This document shows positions 53,083-62,113 of a stretch of DNA of 64,000 nt, one piece after another. The stretch spans positions 124,001 through 188,000 of the forward strand of contig JAPNUX010000001.1 in the NCBI GenBank assembly GCA_026626905.1, read 5' to 3'. The position numbers and the translations under genes were made by a program. Position 1 is the stretch's first letter. Every line of letters starts with the position of its first letter. Under the pieces are notes generated by a model. The model was not told the origin of the DNA and ran no database searches. It saw only the letters and a program-made list of their open reading frames with translations. The DNA comes from Desulfurococcus sp. (lineage in GTDB: Archaea; Thermoproteota; Thermoprotei_A; Sulfolobales; Desulfurococcaceae).

Positions 53083-53817
53083 ATGTACGGGGTTCTAATA
53101 AGCGGGAAAGTAAAAGTAAATGGTTATATAGTGGAGTACAATTCAGAGGAAGGCTGGTATAAGAGGCTAGATAGCAGTGGATCCCCTGTAGTTTCTTTAA
53201 GTCTTGCAGGCTGGCAGGGCCCAGCTATAGCGGAACCTGTCCCCTCACTATACACTCCTAGCTTTATTACAAGATACATTCTGGTTGCACTCCAGGATAG
53301 AATTTTAATAGCCCCTGGCTCCTCCATAGACTTCTACTTCACAATTCCAGTGGACCTCGGGGTTTTCATTGGAGTAGGCGATCACTACGAGCTAGTAGAC
53401 ACTATTCCACTAGGCAGCTACTACAAGTATGCGCTGTACGGTCCACCTGTAACCTCTGACGAAGCCGGTGGCGTTGTATGCAGGCACTGGCGTAGCAGGG
53501 TTTACAGCTATAGAGCTAACGTTAATCAAGGTGAATGCCTGGTTGAAGCCAGCGTAGTAAACGATTACAGTGAGCCTGTAGTAGTCTCCAGAATACTAGT
53601 TGACTCCGCTTACATCCCCCTCTACTACAAGCAGAACACGTTCAACTGCTATACGGGTAGAGTTAGACTTACAGTAAGGAACTCGCAGAAAGGTGTTGTA
53701 ACATACCAGGGTACTACAGCTCCTCAAGGCTACATAAAGGCTAGAACACCAGTCGAGTTAAAGCATCCCCTCATACCATTAATAGCTCAGAAGACATTAA
53801 TGGACTGGGGGATTTAG
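53083..53817 (+). CDS. DUF432-like protein
   Basis: 244 aa of beta-rich sequence with no membrane helix. The block YKYALYGPPVTSDEAGGVVCRHWRSRVYSY (about 122-152) resembles the archaeal DUF432 family. The family has no known function. It is immediately followed, with one base between, by an MscS channel gene, a neighbour pair I believe is recurrent; a role as channel partner or osmotic sensor is inferred. The ATG has no strong ribosome site, so a short leader is likely. Confidence 0.6.
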   Translation: MYGVLISGKVKVNGYIVEYNSEEGWYKRLDSSGSPVVSLSLAGWQGPAIAEPVPSLYTPSFITRYILVALQDRILIAPGSSIDFYFTIPVDLGVFIGVGDHYELVDTIPLGSYYKYALYGPPVTSDEAGGVVCRHWRSRVYSYRANVNQGECLVEASVVNDYSEPVVVSRILVDSAYIPLYYKQNTFNCYTGRVRLTVRNSQKGVVTYQGTTAPQGYIKARTPVELKHPLIPLIAQKTLMDWGI

Positions 53818-53818
53818 C

Positions 53819-54685
53819 TTGACTCTTCCATCATGGCTATCATGGCTTCAAGACTTTCAAGCCGATGTAATCCAGAAGGTTATCGTAGCTCTACTAATCC
53901 TTGCAGCAGGATACCTGGCCTCCAAGATAATTACTAGAATAGTATCTAGAACTCTTCACAGGTTATATACGAGTCATATTGCAGCCATGGTATCCAGGAT
54001 CATATACTACGTTCTACTCTTCGTGGTTATCACAACATTCCTAGGGTCACTAGGCATAGATGTCTCAGGGCTCATAATCGCCGGTGGATTCGCAGGCCTT
54101 GTGGTCGGTATAGCTATGCAACCGCTCCTCTCGAACCTATTCGCTGGATTATACATTATGGCTGAGAAGCTTGTTAGACCAGGTGACCCTGTTGAAATCG
54201 GGAGTGTATCAGGTATTGTGATGTCAACCTCCCTAATGTTCACTAGAATAAGCACCTGGGATGGAGTACTAGTAGCAGTACCCAACAACAATCTCCTCTC
54301 CACGGGACTCAAAAACTTCAACATGAGTGTTGCGAGGAGACTAGAGGTTAAAGTCCGCTTATCCTATAATGAAGACGCTGAGAGAGCCTGCCAGGTAGTG
54401 AGAAGAGTACTCGAGGAAGCCAGCTACGTGCTCGTAGACCCAGCACCCGTAGTATATGTCTCATCCCTTGGAGACGCTGGTACTACAGGTGTCACGATAA
54501 CAATATGGGCCTGGGTCCCCGTACAATACTTCTTCGACGGCTTCACAAAGCTACCATGGATGATTAAAAAAGCTCTCTCAGATGCAGGAATAGAGATACC
54601 GTTACCACAAGTAGACGTCTGGTTCAGAACGCCATTAGAGATAACTGGAGGCATTTTCAAGGAGGCCGGTGGCGTAAAAGCATAG
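53819..54685 (+). CDS. MscS-family mechanosensitive channel
   Basis: 288 aa, full length. Three helices are at about 15-35, 55-80 and 82-115. GLIIAGGFAGLVVGIAMQPLLSNLFAG is the pore helix region, and VRPGDPVEIGSVSGIV and VPNNNLLSTGLKNF start the beta domain as in MscS. It relieves turgor by opening under membrane tension. The TTG start directly follows the DUF432-like gene. It is the intact MscS gene in this window; the other (25852-26480) appears frameshifted. Confidence 0.87.
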   Translation: MTLPSWLSWLQDFQADVIQKVIVALLILAAGYLASKIITRIVSRTLHRLYTSHIAAMVSRIIYYVLLFVVITTFLGSLGIDVSGLIIAGGFAGLVVGIAMQPLLSNLFAGLYIMAEKLVRPGDPVEIGSVSGIVMSTSLMFTRISTWDGVLVAVPNNNLLSTGLKNFNMSVARRLEVKVRLSYNEDAERACQVVRRVLEEASYVLVDPAPVVYVSSLGDAGTTGVTITIWAWVPVQYFFDGFTKLPWMIKKALSDAGIEIPLPQVDVWFRTPLEITGGIFKEAGGVKA

Positions 54686-54886
54686 TCTACCCCTTAAGTC
54701 TCTACCAGCCGACCCAGAGTACCAGTATAATGTCTCCTCCAATAAGAGGAAACACTCCGAACATTGTGTACCCTGAAGCCTGAACTCAACTATGTATTCT
54801 TGAAAGTAGAGCAGGTAGCTGCCGGCAGCTAATGGACTTGAAGAAAATGTTTAAAAAATATTAAGTGGGCGTGCCCTAACCCGTAT

Positions 54887-56132
54887 CTAGCCACTCGTAT
54901 ACTGGTAGAATTCTACCGTAATCTCAGTGTAGGCTCCATAGGCTTTCGAGGCAATAGTTAATCCAACAGTCTCCGAACCCTTGTAGCCAGCAATCGTTAT
55001 TTCTCCGGGTGTCTCGCTTCCAACAACTATACTCCAACCGCTCTCATTCAAGTAGTTCTTGTACCATGCTACTACTTGATCCACGGGATCCCCGGTGACA
55101 TAGGTTATAGATGTTGCATTAACGCCTCCTGAGGAAACGGAACTATATGAGATCATTTTTGACCCAGCTAGATCCTGTGATGGCGGCTTATACGAGTTAA
55201 TCTCCATGTGTATCAAGGTGTAAGCTCTAACATCGTTAGGTGGCGTGATCTCAAGGTATAGTGTCTCGCTCCCTTTAACAGCATCTATCTCAATGCGCTC
55301 AGGGTCTCTTGTTTCACCTGTAATATTCCAGCCTTTAGATGAGAGAGTTTCCTTATACCAATCGGCTATCCTATTCATATCGTCTGCTGACCCGTACTCA
55401 ATGAATGTGCGTGTTGGAAATCCCTTCTCATCTCGATCATACCGTAGCATTACTGACCCGGGGTACCTTTGCTGCACGGGATCTTCTCCTGAGACTAGGT
55501 CATGAGATGGCAGGGTTTCAACACTTCCCCCGGACACTATTCCTGTTAACCCCTCGATACCATCCTTCACTATGATGTATACTGTTCTAGTCTTACCCTC
55601 CACGATAACCGAGGATCCACTTACAGCCCATACTCCTACGCCTTCATCTCCCTTCTTGAATACTATTACACCGTACTGTACTGTTCCATTCTGCGTGGTA
55701 ATCGATGTGAGGCCTACTCCACCTACGAACTCATAGCCTTTCGCTGCCAGGCTACTGTTAAACCATGCTAGAACATTCCCTGCAGTATTGCCTTCGATGA
55801 AGTAGCTGCTGATAGTGTAGCCTTCTCCCGGGATCCCTAAGGGCTCATAGTATACTAATGGTAGCGAGTAGAGCTTTGAACCCGGAATCACCCACTCGTC
55901 TCCCCCACCGCTACCAGAGGTAGTCTGGGTTGGCGGGGGGTGTGGGTGTCTGCGTGGTTGCCGGAGTTGTTGTGGTGGCTGGTGTAGGTGTTGTCGTGGT
56001 AGTCTCTATTCCTCCTGGATGAGTGAGGAATGAACCACCCAGGAGAAATACTGCAGCTGCTGCAACCGCTATTACTGCTATAACAATGGGCACTAGTATC
56101 TTCGAGCCTATGATACTACTCAATAGATCCAC
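54887..56132 (-). CDS. Surface-anchored tandem-repeat protein, apparent frameshift
   Basis: The first part (73 codons from 56132) has a membrane helix (about 10-35) and a threonine/proline-rich stalk, then stops at 55911. The second part continues in another frame, without a matching start, to 54887. Removing one base from the G6 run at 55935-55940 joins them as TPTPPPTQTTSGSGGG and gives 414 aa. The outside part has three copies of a roughly 90-residue unit with WYKxxLxxKGW and KGSETLxLxI patterns; the first copy is the most diverged. No family is recognised. Confidence 0.6.
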
Positions 56133-56533
56133 TCTCTTTGAGGAGAGGATAACCTTTCAAGTCCTTATTATACTTTATGTTTTTACAACCCCTGGTTAGA
56201 ATACTTAGAAGAAAACTAAAGGTTTTATAACTCCAATCTAATAGAGGCCTGTCCCTAAGATAAAAGCTTGCAGGTCTTCACTACTAGCCTCTAGGTGTCA
56301 CTCTATAATTTGTGAGCGACTGTCGAGGCTGTCATGAAGTCCCTGATCTAGGATGTCGTGCTCTAAGATGCTGGGAACACGATTCCCCGCCTCGCCGGGT
56401 AGACTGCTTGAACCTCAATCAGCATAAATACTCCCTGAAACAAACAGAATAGTAGCCCTGCTTCACGGGAACGGTTCCGGTTAAATTACCTCGAGATAAA
56501 TGCGTTATGACCCATACTGATGTCCAGTAAAGA
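56133..56533. promoter_or_regulatory. 401-base control region with a palindrome at the promoter of the pseudoenzyme gene
   Basis: No gene seen. TAGAGGC (56242-56248) and GCCTCTA (56287-56293) could pair. Nearer the gene, the perfect palindrome GGAAC-G-GTTCC (56468-56478) directly precedes GGTTAAATTACC (56479-56490), a TATA-like element that is itself nearly palindromic. The winged-helix protein encoded next is a natural candidate to bind there. Binding is inferred. Confidence 0.35.
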
Positions 56534-56545
56534 ATGAGGGGGAGC

Positions 56546-57697
56546 ATGGAGTCTATGGCTGCGGGTCAAGTGGTTTACACAAGGTGCTTAAAGTGTAATA
56601 GCCGGTTTAAGGGAATCTATCTTAAATGCCCGAAGTGTAGTGGTCCAGCTATACTGGAGTATACTAGCATGTCGCTTCACGTGGAGAAGGGGGAGGCAAG
56701 CCTCTGGAGGTATAGGGATCTTCTACCAGAGTTTCCTCAGAGAGTATCGATGGGTGAGGGTTTAACCCCCTTAAGAATAGTGGATGGAGTAGTAGTGAAG
56801 AATGAGCGGAAGAATCCGACTGGATCCTACTCTGATAGGGCTTCAAGTGTTATAGCAAGCTACCTAGCATCAAGTAGTAGAGGAGTTGTTAGAGTAGAGT
56901 ACGTTGAAGACTTCGCCTACTCTATGGCTTACTATGCTCGCAGCGTGGTTAACGGGAGGATAGTTATTGCTGATCCATTCGAAGCCGACAGCGATGAGCT
57001 AGTCCAAGTTAACCGCTTGGGCTTCAAGGTGGAAGTCGGGGATCCAGAGGATGCTGACGTACCCTACATTAACCCGCTGACCTTTGAAGGCTTGAAGACT
57101 ATTCTCCTAGAGATCTACGAGAGGAGGCTTAACATTGAAAACATAGTTGTACCTGTCGAGAGGGGGGCTTTAGCCTTCTCTCTCTGCAAGGCTTTAAGAG
57201 AGCTCGAGGAGATGGGGGCTGATGCTAGCTACACTATCATAGGAGCTCTCGCTAGAGGCTCTGAGGAACCATGGCTTCTAAAATACTGTGGAAACTACGT
57301 GAGAGTAGAGGAGATTGAGCCCTCCGAAGCTGTTAGAGCACTCTTAAAGCTGAGTGCTAGCGGTCTGAGAACAAAGCTTGTATCAGCACTAGCGTACGCA
57401 GCGGCTAGGATCACGGGTAACTCGCTTGCAGTGATCACAATAGGCGAAAAGCATGTAAGGTATCGTAGAAGAGTGAGTAAGCTGGGGTCGGATATTCTTA
57501 AGGTCCTCGAGAAGCATGGCGAGCTCACAGCATACGAAGTATGGAGGATCCTAGGAGGATACAGCTTGAGAGGAGTCTACAAGGCATTGAAGTCTCTTGA
57601 AGACCTGGGATTAGTCTGCACTAAGCATGTCGTTAAAGGTATAGGTAGAAAGGTACGGAAGTATTATCCCTGCGAGGACTCCTATATAGTGGAGTAG
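56546..57697 (+). CDS. Threonine-synthase-like pseudoenzyme fused to a winged helix
   Basis: 383 aa. A zinc ribbon (C14, C17, C28, C31), LWRYRDLLP and MGEGLTPL follow the threonine synthase plan. The PLP site reads NPTGSYSDRAS, so serine (about S96) stands where the essential lysine of NPTGSFKDRG should be. The later SGN loop is replaced by EDFAYS and VPVxxGG by VPVERGA. A PLP enzyme role is therefore unlikely. Residues about 309-383 are a winged helix (ELTAYEVWRILGGYSLRGVYKAL). The likely role is a metabolite-sensing regulator. The ATG at 56546 is chosen by a GAGGGGGAG site; 56534 and 56555 are alternatives. Confidence 0.7.
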   Translation: MESMAAGQVVYTRCLKCNSRFKGIYLKCPKCSGPAILEYTSMSLHVEKGEASLWRYRDLLPEFPQRVSMGEGLTPLRIVDGVVVKNERKNPTGSYSDRASSVIASYLASSSRGVVRVEYVEDFAYSMAYYARSVVNGRIVIADPFEADSDELVQVNRLGFKVEVGDPEDADVPYINPLTFEGLKTILLEIYERRLNIENIVVPVERGALAFSLCKALRELEEMGADASYTIIGALARGSEEPWLLKYCGNYVRVEEIEPSEAVRALLKLSASGLRTKLVSALAYAAARITGNSLAVITIGEKHVRYRRRVSKLGSDILKVLEKHGELTAYEVWRILGGYSLRGVYKALKSLEDLGLVCTKHVVKGIGRKVRKYYPCEDSYIVE

Positions 57698-58090
57698 AAT
57701 CCAGCTAGATGCGGAGGTTCAGCCTGCATTAGGTTTCAATAAGCCTATGTGAGCCTTAGTGTACACTACCCCCATCCTCTCTAGGTTCACTGAGGGTATA
57801 TCATCAGCCCCCTACTCTTTCAGGGCAACCCCACCCCTTCATTCACGCCTCAAGCCGGGGAATCACTCTCTTAACCACCACTCAATGAAAAGGGATTGGG
57901 GAACACCGGTATCTTTAGATTCACCTGTACCCTGGAGCTTTTTTTCTAAGCGTTTTACTCCTCCGCCGCACTTAGAAGCGGGTTCAGCAATGCTTATCTG
58001 GATATTGAATGAAAGAGTTCTACAGGCTCCGAGCTCCATGGAACTTTATATCTTCTATATTTTTAAACTAATCCACTCATAAACTAGGGG
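57698..58090. other. 393-base intergenic region ending in the pyr promoter
   Basis: A plus-strand ORF (57759-58082) has no ribosome site and a composition unlike a protein; I do not accept it. A T7 run (57939-57945) may terminate the upstream gene. Near the end, CTTTATATC (58043) and ATTTTTAAAC (58058-58067) are TATA-like; the latter is about 26 bases before 58091. A pyrimidine-repression site was looked for but none is evident. Confidence 0.35.
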
Positions 58091-58768
58091 TTGGGCTTCT
58101 TGCTCGTAGTAGCTATTGATCCAGGTGTAAGAGAGAAAATTAGTGTCAGCCGGCTTGTAGAAGAGGTAGATGATCTGGCCGCAGGCTACAAGATCGGGAT
58201 TCCATTCGTATTGAAGTACGGAAGGAAGGGGGTTAGAGAGCTAAGAAAGGCTACTGAGCACCCGATTATACTGGACTTAAAGCTTGCTGATATAGGGGAT
58301 GTAATGGCTGAAATTCTTAAGCTTGCTGCTAGTTTACGCGTGAATGCTGTAATAGCGCACGCATTCGTCGGCTATGAGAGTGCTCTGGAGATTCTAGCTG
58401 AGACAGCAGAGCGTGTTGGTGTAGGTCTAATACTAGTGGTTTCAATGAGCCATAAAGGCTCCAGGGAGTTCATAGATAAACATGTAAATGAATTCGTGTG
58501 GATTGCCAAGAGGATTAGAGCCCACGGTGTAGTGGCACCAGCTACTAGGCCTGATATAATCAAGCATGTGAGAAGTCTCGTTGAGGATTCAATGAAGATA
58601 TACTCGCCAGGTATCGGAGTCCAGGGTGCAGAACCCGGGGTAGCTCTCTGTGCTGGAGCAGACTACGAGATAGTAGGGAGGCTTATAACAGGCTCTGTCA
58701 ACCCTCGTGAGGCAGTTAAAGCTGTGAGAGAGACACAGCTGAGGAGGTGGCTTAAGTGTCGTGGCTAG
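58091..58768 (+). CDS. pyrF: Orotidine 5'-phosphate decarboxylase
   Basis: Converts OMP to UMP, the last step of pyrimidine synthesis. VVAIDPGV opens the beta-alpha barrel, DLKLADIGDV carries the catalytic DxKxxD motif, and SPGIGVQGAEPG and a late GRLITGS bind phosphate. 225 aa is usual for archaea. The TTG at 58091 fits a leaderless start 26 bases after a TATA element; a TTG at 58100 is another choice. First gene of the pyrFEKD run; overlaps pyrE by 13 bases. Confidence 0.9.
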   Translation: MGFLLVVAIDPGVREKISVSRLVEEVDDLAAGYKIGIPFVLKYGRKGVRELRKATEHPIILDLKLADIGDVMAEILKLAASLRVNAVIAHAFVGYESALEILAETAERVGVGLILVVSMSHKGSREFIDKHVNEFVWIAKRIRAHGVVAPATRPDIIKHVRSLVEDSMKIYSPGIGVQGAEPGVALCAGADYEIVGRLITGSVNPREAVKAVRETQLRRWLKCRG

Positions 58769-59349
58769 CCCTAGAGCTCTATGAGAGAGGCATGGTGAGA
58801 GTAGGCTGGTTCAAGCTCTCATCAGGTCTTGAAAGCCCATTCTACATAGACTTAAGAAGGCTCTACATGCACCCTAATCTAGCTAGAAGAGTAGCCATGG
58901 AAATCGTAGAGAGAGTTGGATTAGACGATGTAGATGTAGTACTAGGTGTTGCTACAGGCGGCTTACCGCTAGCATCCTATATATCATGTATAACAGGTAA
59001 GCCTCTAGCCTACGTGAGATCCGAGAGAAAGAATCACGGGCTTAGCTCGCTGATCGAGGGGGATGTCGCCGGCTTGAGAATCCTAGTAGTAGATGATGTC
59101 TCTACAACAGGCTCATCAATAGCGCGAGCTGTCAGTGCTGTTAGAGAAGCCGGCGGGATACCTCTAAAAGCCAGCGTAGTAGTAGATAGAGAGCAAGGAG
59201 CTAGTTCAACTCTAGCTAAACTAGGTGTTAAACTATACTGGCTGATTACAGCTAGAGAAATATTCGAGGAGCTCCATAAGCACGGATTGATCAGTGAGAG
59301 AGAGTACAAGGATATCATGAACTACCTGAAGCAGCATGCAGTAGGGTAG
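58756..59349 (+). CDS. pyrE: Orotate phosphoribosyltransferase
   Basis: Joins orotate and PRPP to OMP. VRVGWFKLSSGLESPFYIDLR is the substrate hood motif, VLGVATGGLPLAS the flexible region, and ILVVDDVSTTGSS the PRPP-binding loop. 197 aa is normal. The GTG start overlaps pyrF by 13 bases; pyrK follows without a gap. PRPP would come from the Prs encoded in this window. Confidence 0.92.
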   Translation: MSWLALELYERGMVRVGWFKLSSGLESPFYIDLRRLYMHPNLARRVAMEIVERVGLDDVDVVLGVATGGLPLASYISCITGKPLAYVRSERKNHGLSSLIEGDVAGLRILVVDDVSTTGSSIARAVSAVREAGGIPLKASVVVDREQGASSTLAKLGVKLYWLITAREIFEELHKHGLISEREYKDIMNYLKQHAVG

Positions 59350-60111
59350 ATGGTGACCCAAGTGTACATTCACGGCAGGCTCTCCTTCTCCGAGGAGTTG
59401 AGCGAGAAGACATATCTAGTTGAGATAGAGTTTCCTGAAGAACGCGCTCCCAAGCCAAGGCCATTCCAATTCCTTCTTGTATGGGTGCCGGGCACTGATT
59501 TACTACCAATGAGTGTAGCTGGCTTCAGGGAAGACGAGGTAGCTTTGATAGTAAAGGAGAAGGGGGAGGGTACAGCCAGGCTAGTTAGATACAAGGGGTT
59601 CATTGGAGTTATGGGCCCATATGGAGCTGGATTCGAGCCTTGGAGCTATAATAGGATACTCTTTGTAGCTGGTGGATCCGGTGTAGCTCCATTCTTCTAC
59701 CTAGCTGAGGAGGCTGCTGGCAGGGGGGTGACAGTGGATTTAGCCTGGGGTGTGAGAAGAGGTAGCGAGTTCTTCACTCCACTGAGAGTAGTGAGAGAAC
59801 TGAAAGGTAAGGTATGGGTGGCCACAGAGGATTGTAGTATAGGATACTGCGGCAGAGCCTCCGACCTCGCAGTGAAGCTCGTGAAAGAAAACCCTGATGC
59901 ATGGGATGCTATTATAGCATCCGGGCCACGGGGTCTCCTAAGGGAAGCCTGCAACCTTCTCAGTGAACGTATCGATGTATACGTTAACGTGGAAGCCTAC
60001 GTTAAATGCGGTATAGGCGTCTGCGGGTCTTGTACCTTGAAACCCCATAAGCTACTTCTCTGCAGGCATGGTCCAGTATTCAAGTGCAGTGATGTAAGGG
60101 GGTATATTTGA
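59350..60111 (+). CDS. pyrK: Dihydroorotate dehydrogenase electron transfer subunit
   Basis: FAD and 2Fe-2S protein that passes electrons from NADH to or from PyrD. A ferredoxin-reductase-like beta barrel opens the protein (PFQFLLVWVPGTDLLPMSVAG region binds FAD), ILFVAGGSGVAPFFYLAE binds the nucleotide, and CGIGVCGSC with a distal C in LLLCRHGP is the 2Fe-2S site at the C-terminus. 253 aa fits. The gene lies between pyrE and pyrD, and overlaps pyrD by 4 bases. Confidence 0.87.
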   Translation: MVTQVYIHGRLSFSEELSEKTYLVEIEFPEERAPKPRPFQFLLVWVPGTDLLPMSVAGFREDEVALIVKEKGEGTARLVRYKGFIGVMGPYGAGFEPWSYNRILFVAGGSGVAPFFYLAEEAAGRGVTVDLAWGVRRGSEFFTPLRVVRELKGKVWVATEDCSIGYCGRASDLAVKLVKENPDAWDAIIASGPRGLLREACNLLSERIDVYVNVEAYVKCGIGVCGSCTLKPHKLLLCRHGPVFKCSDVRGYI

Positions 60112-61016
60112 ACCAGGCACTCATAGTTAACCTAGCTGGGTTAAGACTTGAACACCCAGTTATGAATGCTAGCGGGATACTAGGCTCTGAGCCCGAGCAC
60201 CTTGAAGTACTCGCCGGCTACGGTTTCTCCGTGCTGGTTTCAAAAACTATAACACTTGAGCCGCGGGAAGGATACCCTCCACCCATAACTGTAGAGTTGA
60301 GGAACAAGGGCTTACTCAACGCTGTAGGCTTAGCAAACCCTGGAGTGCAAGCTGTGAGGCCTCTAGCTGAGAAGGCTAGAGAGCTAGGTAAACCATTGAT
60401 TCTCAGTATAGGGGGTTCGAGTCCACGAGAATTCAGTAAGCTTGTAGAGGCAGCCAGCGAGGCACGTGTAAATGCTATAGAATTAAATCTAAGTTGCCCT
60501 CATGTAAGAGGCCATGGATTAGAGCTTGGAAGCGATCCAAGCCTAGTATACGAGATAGTAAAGAATTCATCCTCGATTACAAGCATCCCTGTGATAGCTA
60601 AGCTAGGGTTAAGTGATAGAGTAGTGGAGTCCGCTGGTAGAGCACTTGAAGCCGGGGCTAGAGCGCTAACATTAATCAACACTATTAAGGCTATGGCAAT
60701 AGACGTCTACGTCATGAAGCCTATTCTAAGCAATAAGCATGGAGGTCTCTCAGGCCCCCCAATACATCCAATAGCTGTCCGAGTAGTCTACGACGTCTAC
60801 AAGGAGTATAAGCCTGAGATAATAGGGGCTGGAGGAGTCTCCACATGGATTGATGCAGCTGAGCTAATACTAGCAGGTGCTAAAGCCATCCAGGTAGGCA
60901 CAGCACTACTCTACAACAGTAGAATAGTAGCTGAACTTAAAGATGGACTACTCAAGTGGATCAAGAGCCTAGGGTACAGTAGACTAGAAGAGCTTGTCGG
61001 TAGAGCAGTAGACTAA
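60108..61016 (+). CDS. pyrD: Dihydroorotate dehydrogenase, class 1B catalytic subunit
   Basis: Oxidises dihydroorotate to orotate using FMN. NASGILGSEPEHLEVL begins the barrel, SKTITLEPREGYPPP is a substrate motif, NLSCPH carries the catalytic cysteine of class 1 enzymes, and GGLSGPPIHPIAVRVV binds FMN phosphate. 302 aa is the usual 1B length. The TTG start overlaps pyrK (TTGA), consistent with a heterodimer or tetramer with PyrK. Confidence 0.9.
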   Translation: MNQALIVNLAGLRLEHPVMNASGILGSEPEHLEVLAGYGFSVLVSKTITLEPREGYPPPITVELRNKGLLNAVGLANPGVQAVRPLAEKARELGKPLILSIGGSSPREFSKLVEAASEARVNAIELNLSCPHVRGHGLELGSDPSLVYEIVKNSSSITSIPVIAKLGLSDRVVESAGRALEAGARALTLINTIKAMAIDVYVMKPILSNKHGGLSGPPIHPIAVRVVYDVYKEYKPEIIGAGGVSTWIDAAELILAGAKAIQVGTALLYNSRIVAELKDGLLKWIKSLGYSRLEELVGRAVD

Positions 61017-61242
61017 GTAGTAGACTCCAATAAGCAAAGCCTGCGATCAGCTCAAAGCGTAAGTGCCGATACACTAGGAAGTCGCAGTACTTGGTGTCAC
61101 TCAAGATTCACTCTAGTAAAGATTTTAATTGTTGTTTCTACTTCATAAACTAGCTTCAACTACTCTACCCCCAGATTTACGCGTTTAGCAGAAGACAACT
61201 TATATACAGGGTCATGTAAGAGTTAATGTAGTGGTGGGTTCT

Positions 61243-61923
61243 TTGAGCCTTGTGATCAAGCTCCCCTATCCCCGAAGGGTTAGCAGTCTTACTGTTGAAG
61301 AAGCCCTACTGCTTAGGAGGAGTATAAGGGAGTTTAGGGATCAACCGGTTAAACTCGAGGATTTAGCTTTAATCCTCTGGGCTTCCTACGGGGTAAGCGA
61401 GCCCAGGGAAGGCTTACTGACTACTCCTAGTGCCGGCGCCACATACCCTCTCAGAGTCTACGTTGCAGTAGGCTCTAACGGACTGCTTAGTAGCGAGGGC
61501 TTCATTGAAGCCGGGATTTATAGATACGATAATGTGAAGCACACCATGGTGTTACTGAAGCGAGGGGATGTTAGGAGAGAGCTGAGTAGAGCAGCGTTAA
61601 CACAGGAGTACGTTGCCACCGCTCCCTTAAGCATCGTGCTTACAGCCATATACGAGAGGACTACAAGTGTGTACGGGAGGAGAGGAGAGTTAAGGTACGT
61701 TCCAATGGAGGCAGGACACGCCTCCCAGAACATTTACTTAATGGCTACCTCACTAGGCTACGGTACTGTCGCTATAGGAGCCTTCAGAGATAGAGATGTT
61801 TCAAGTATCATCGGAGTAGACGGCGGGGAGACCCCTCTATACATAATGCCGATCGGTATACCACTAACTGCTCGTAGAGTAAGCTTCGACAGCCTAGCAG
61901 AATACTTTCAAGGTGCCCCCTAG
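61243..61923 (+). CDS. Nitroreductase/SagB-family flavoprotein
   Basis: 226-aa FMN-dependent oxidoreductase. LLLRRSIREFRDQPVKLEDLALILWASYG is the N-terminal FMN motif; TPSAGATYPLRVYVAV and AGHASQNIYLMATSLGYGTVAIGAF complete the SagB/ThcOx-like pattern. Members of this subgroup can oxidise heterocycles or reduce nitro compounds; the substrate here is unknown. TTG 61243 was chosen because GGTGGG stands 5 bases before it; GTGs at 61231 and 61234 are in frame. It is monocistronic. Confidence 0.78.
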   Translation: MSLVIKLPYPRRVSSLTVEEALLLRRSIREFRDQPVKLEDLALILWASYGVSEPREGLLTTPSAGATYPLRVYVAVGSNGLLSSEGFIEAGIYRYDNVKHTMVLLKRGDVRRELSRAALTQEYVATAPLSIVLTAIYERTTSVYGRRGELRYVPMEAGHASQNIYLMATSLGYGTVAIGAFRDRDVSSIIGVDGGETPLYIMPIGIPLTARRVSFDSLAEYFQGAP

Positions 61924-62113
61924 CCGTCATCAGGCATTACCTTGCGGTTGAAGACTGGTATATTCAGGCGGTTAACAGCATAGATTGAAGTCTAGGAGTG
62001 CTTTAACTGTGAAAGGAGAGCTAAGGATATTAACTATCCGCTACTAGTATTAAAAAGAGTGAGAGCCAACTTCAGCGGGCACGTAGCCTTAGGTGCAGCG
62101 TGGTGCTTAAAGC

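Noticed and set aside
57759-58082. Plus-strand ORF of 107 codons in the gap before pyrF
   Set aside because: No ribosome site, a proline/serine/histidine-rich composition unlike any protein, and a run of Ts and promoter elements inside it.
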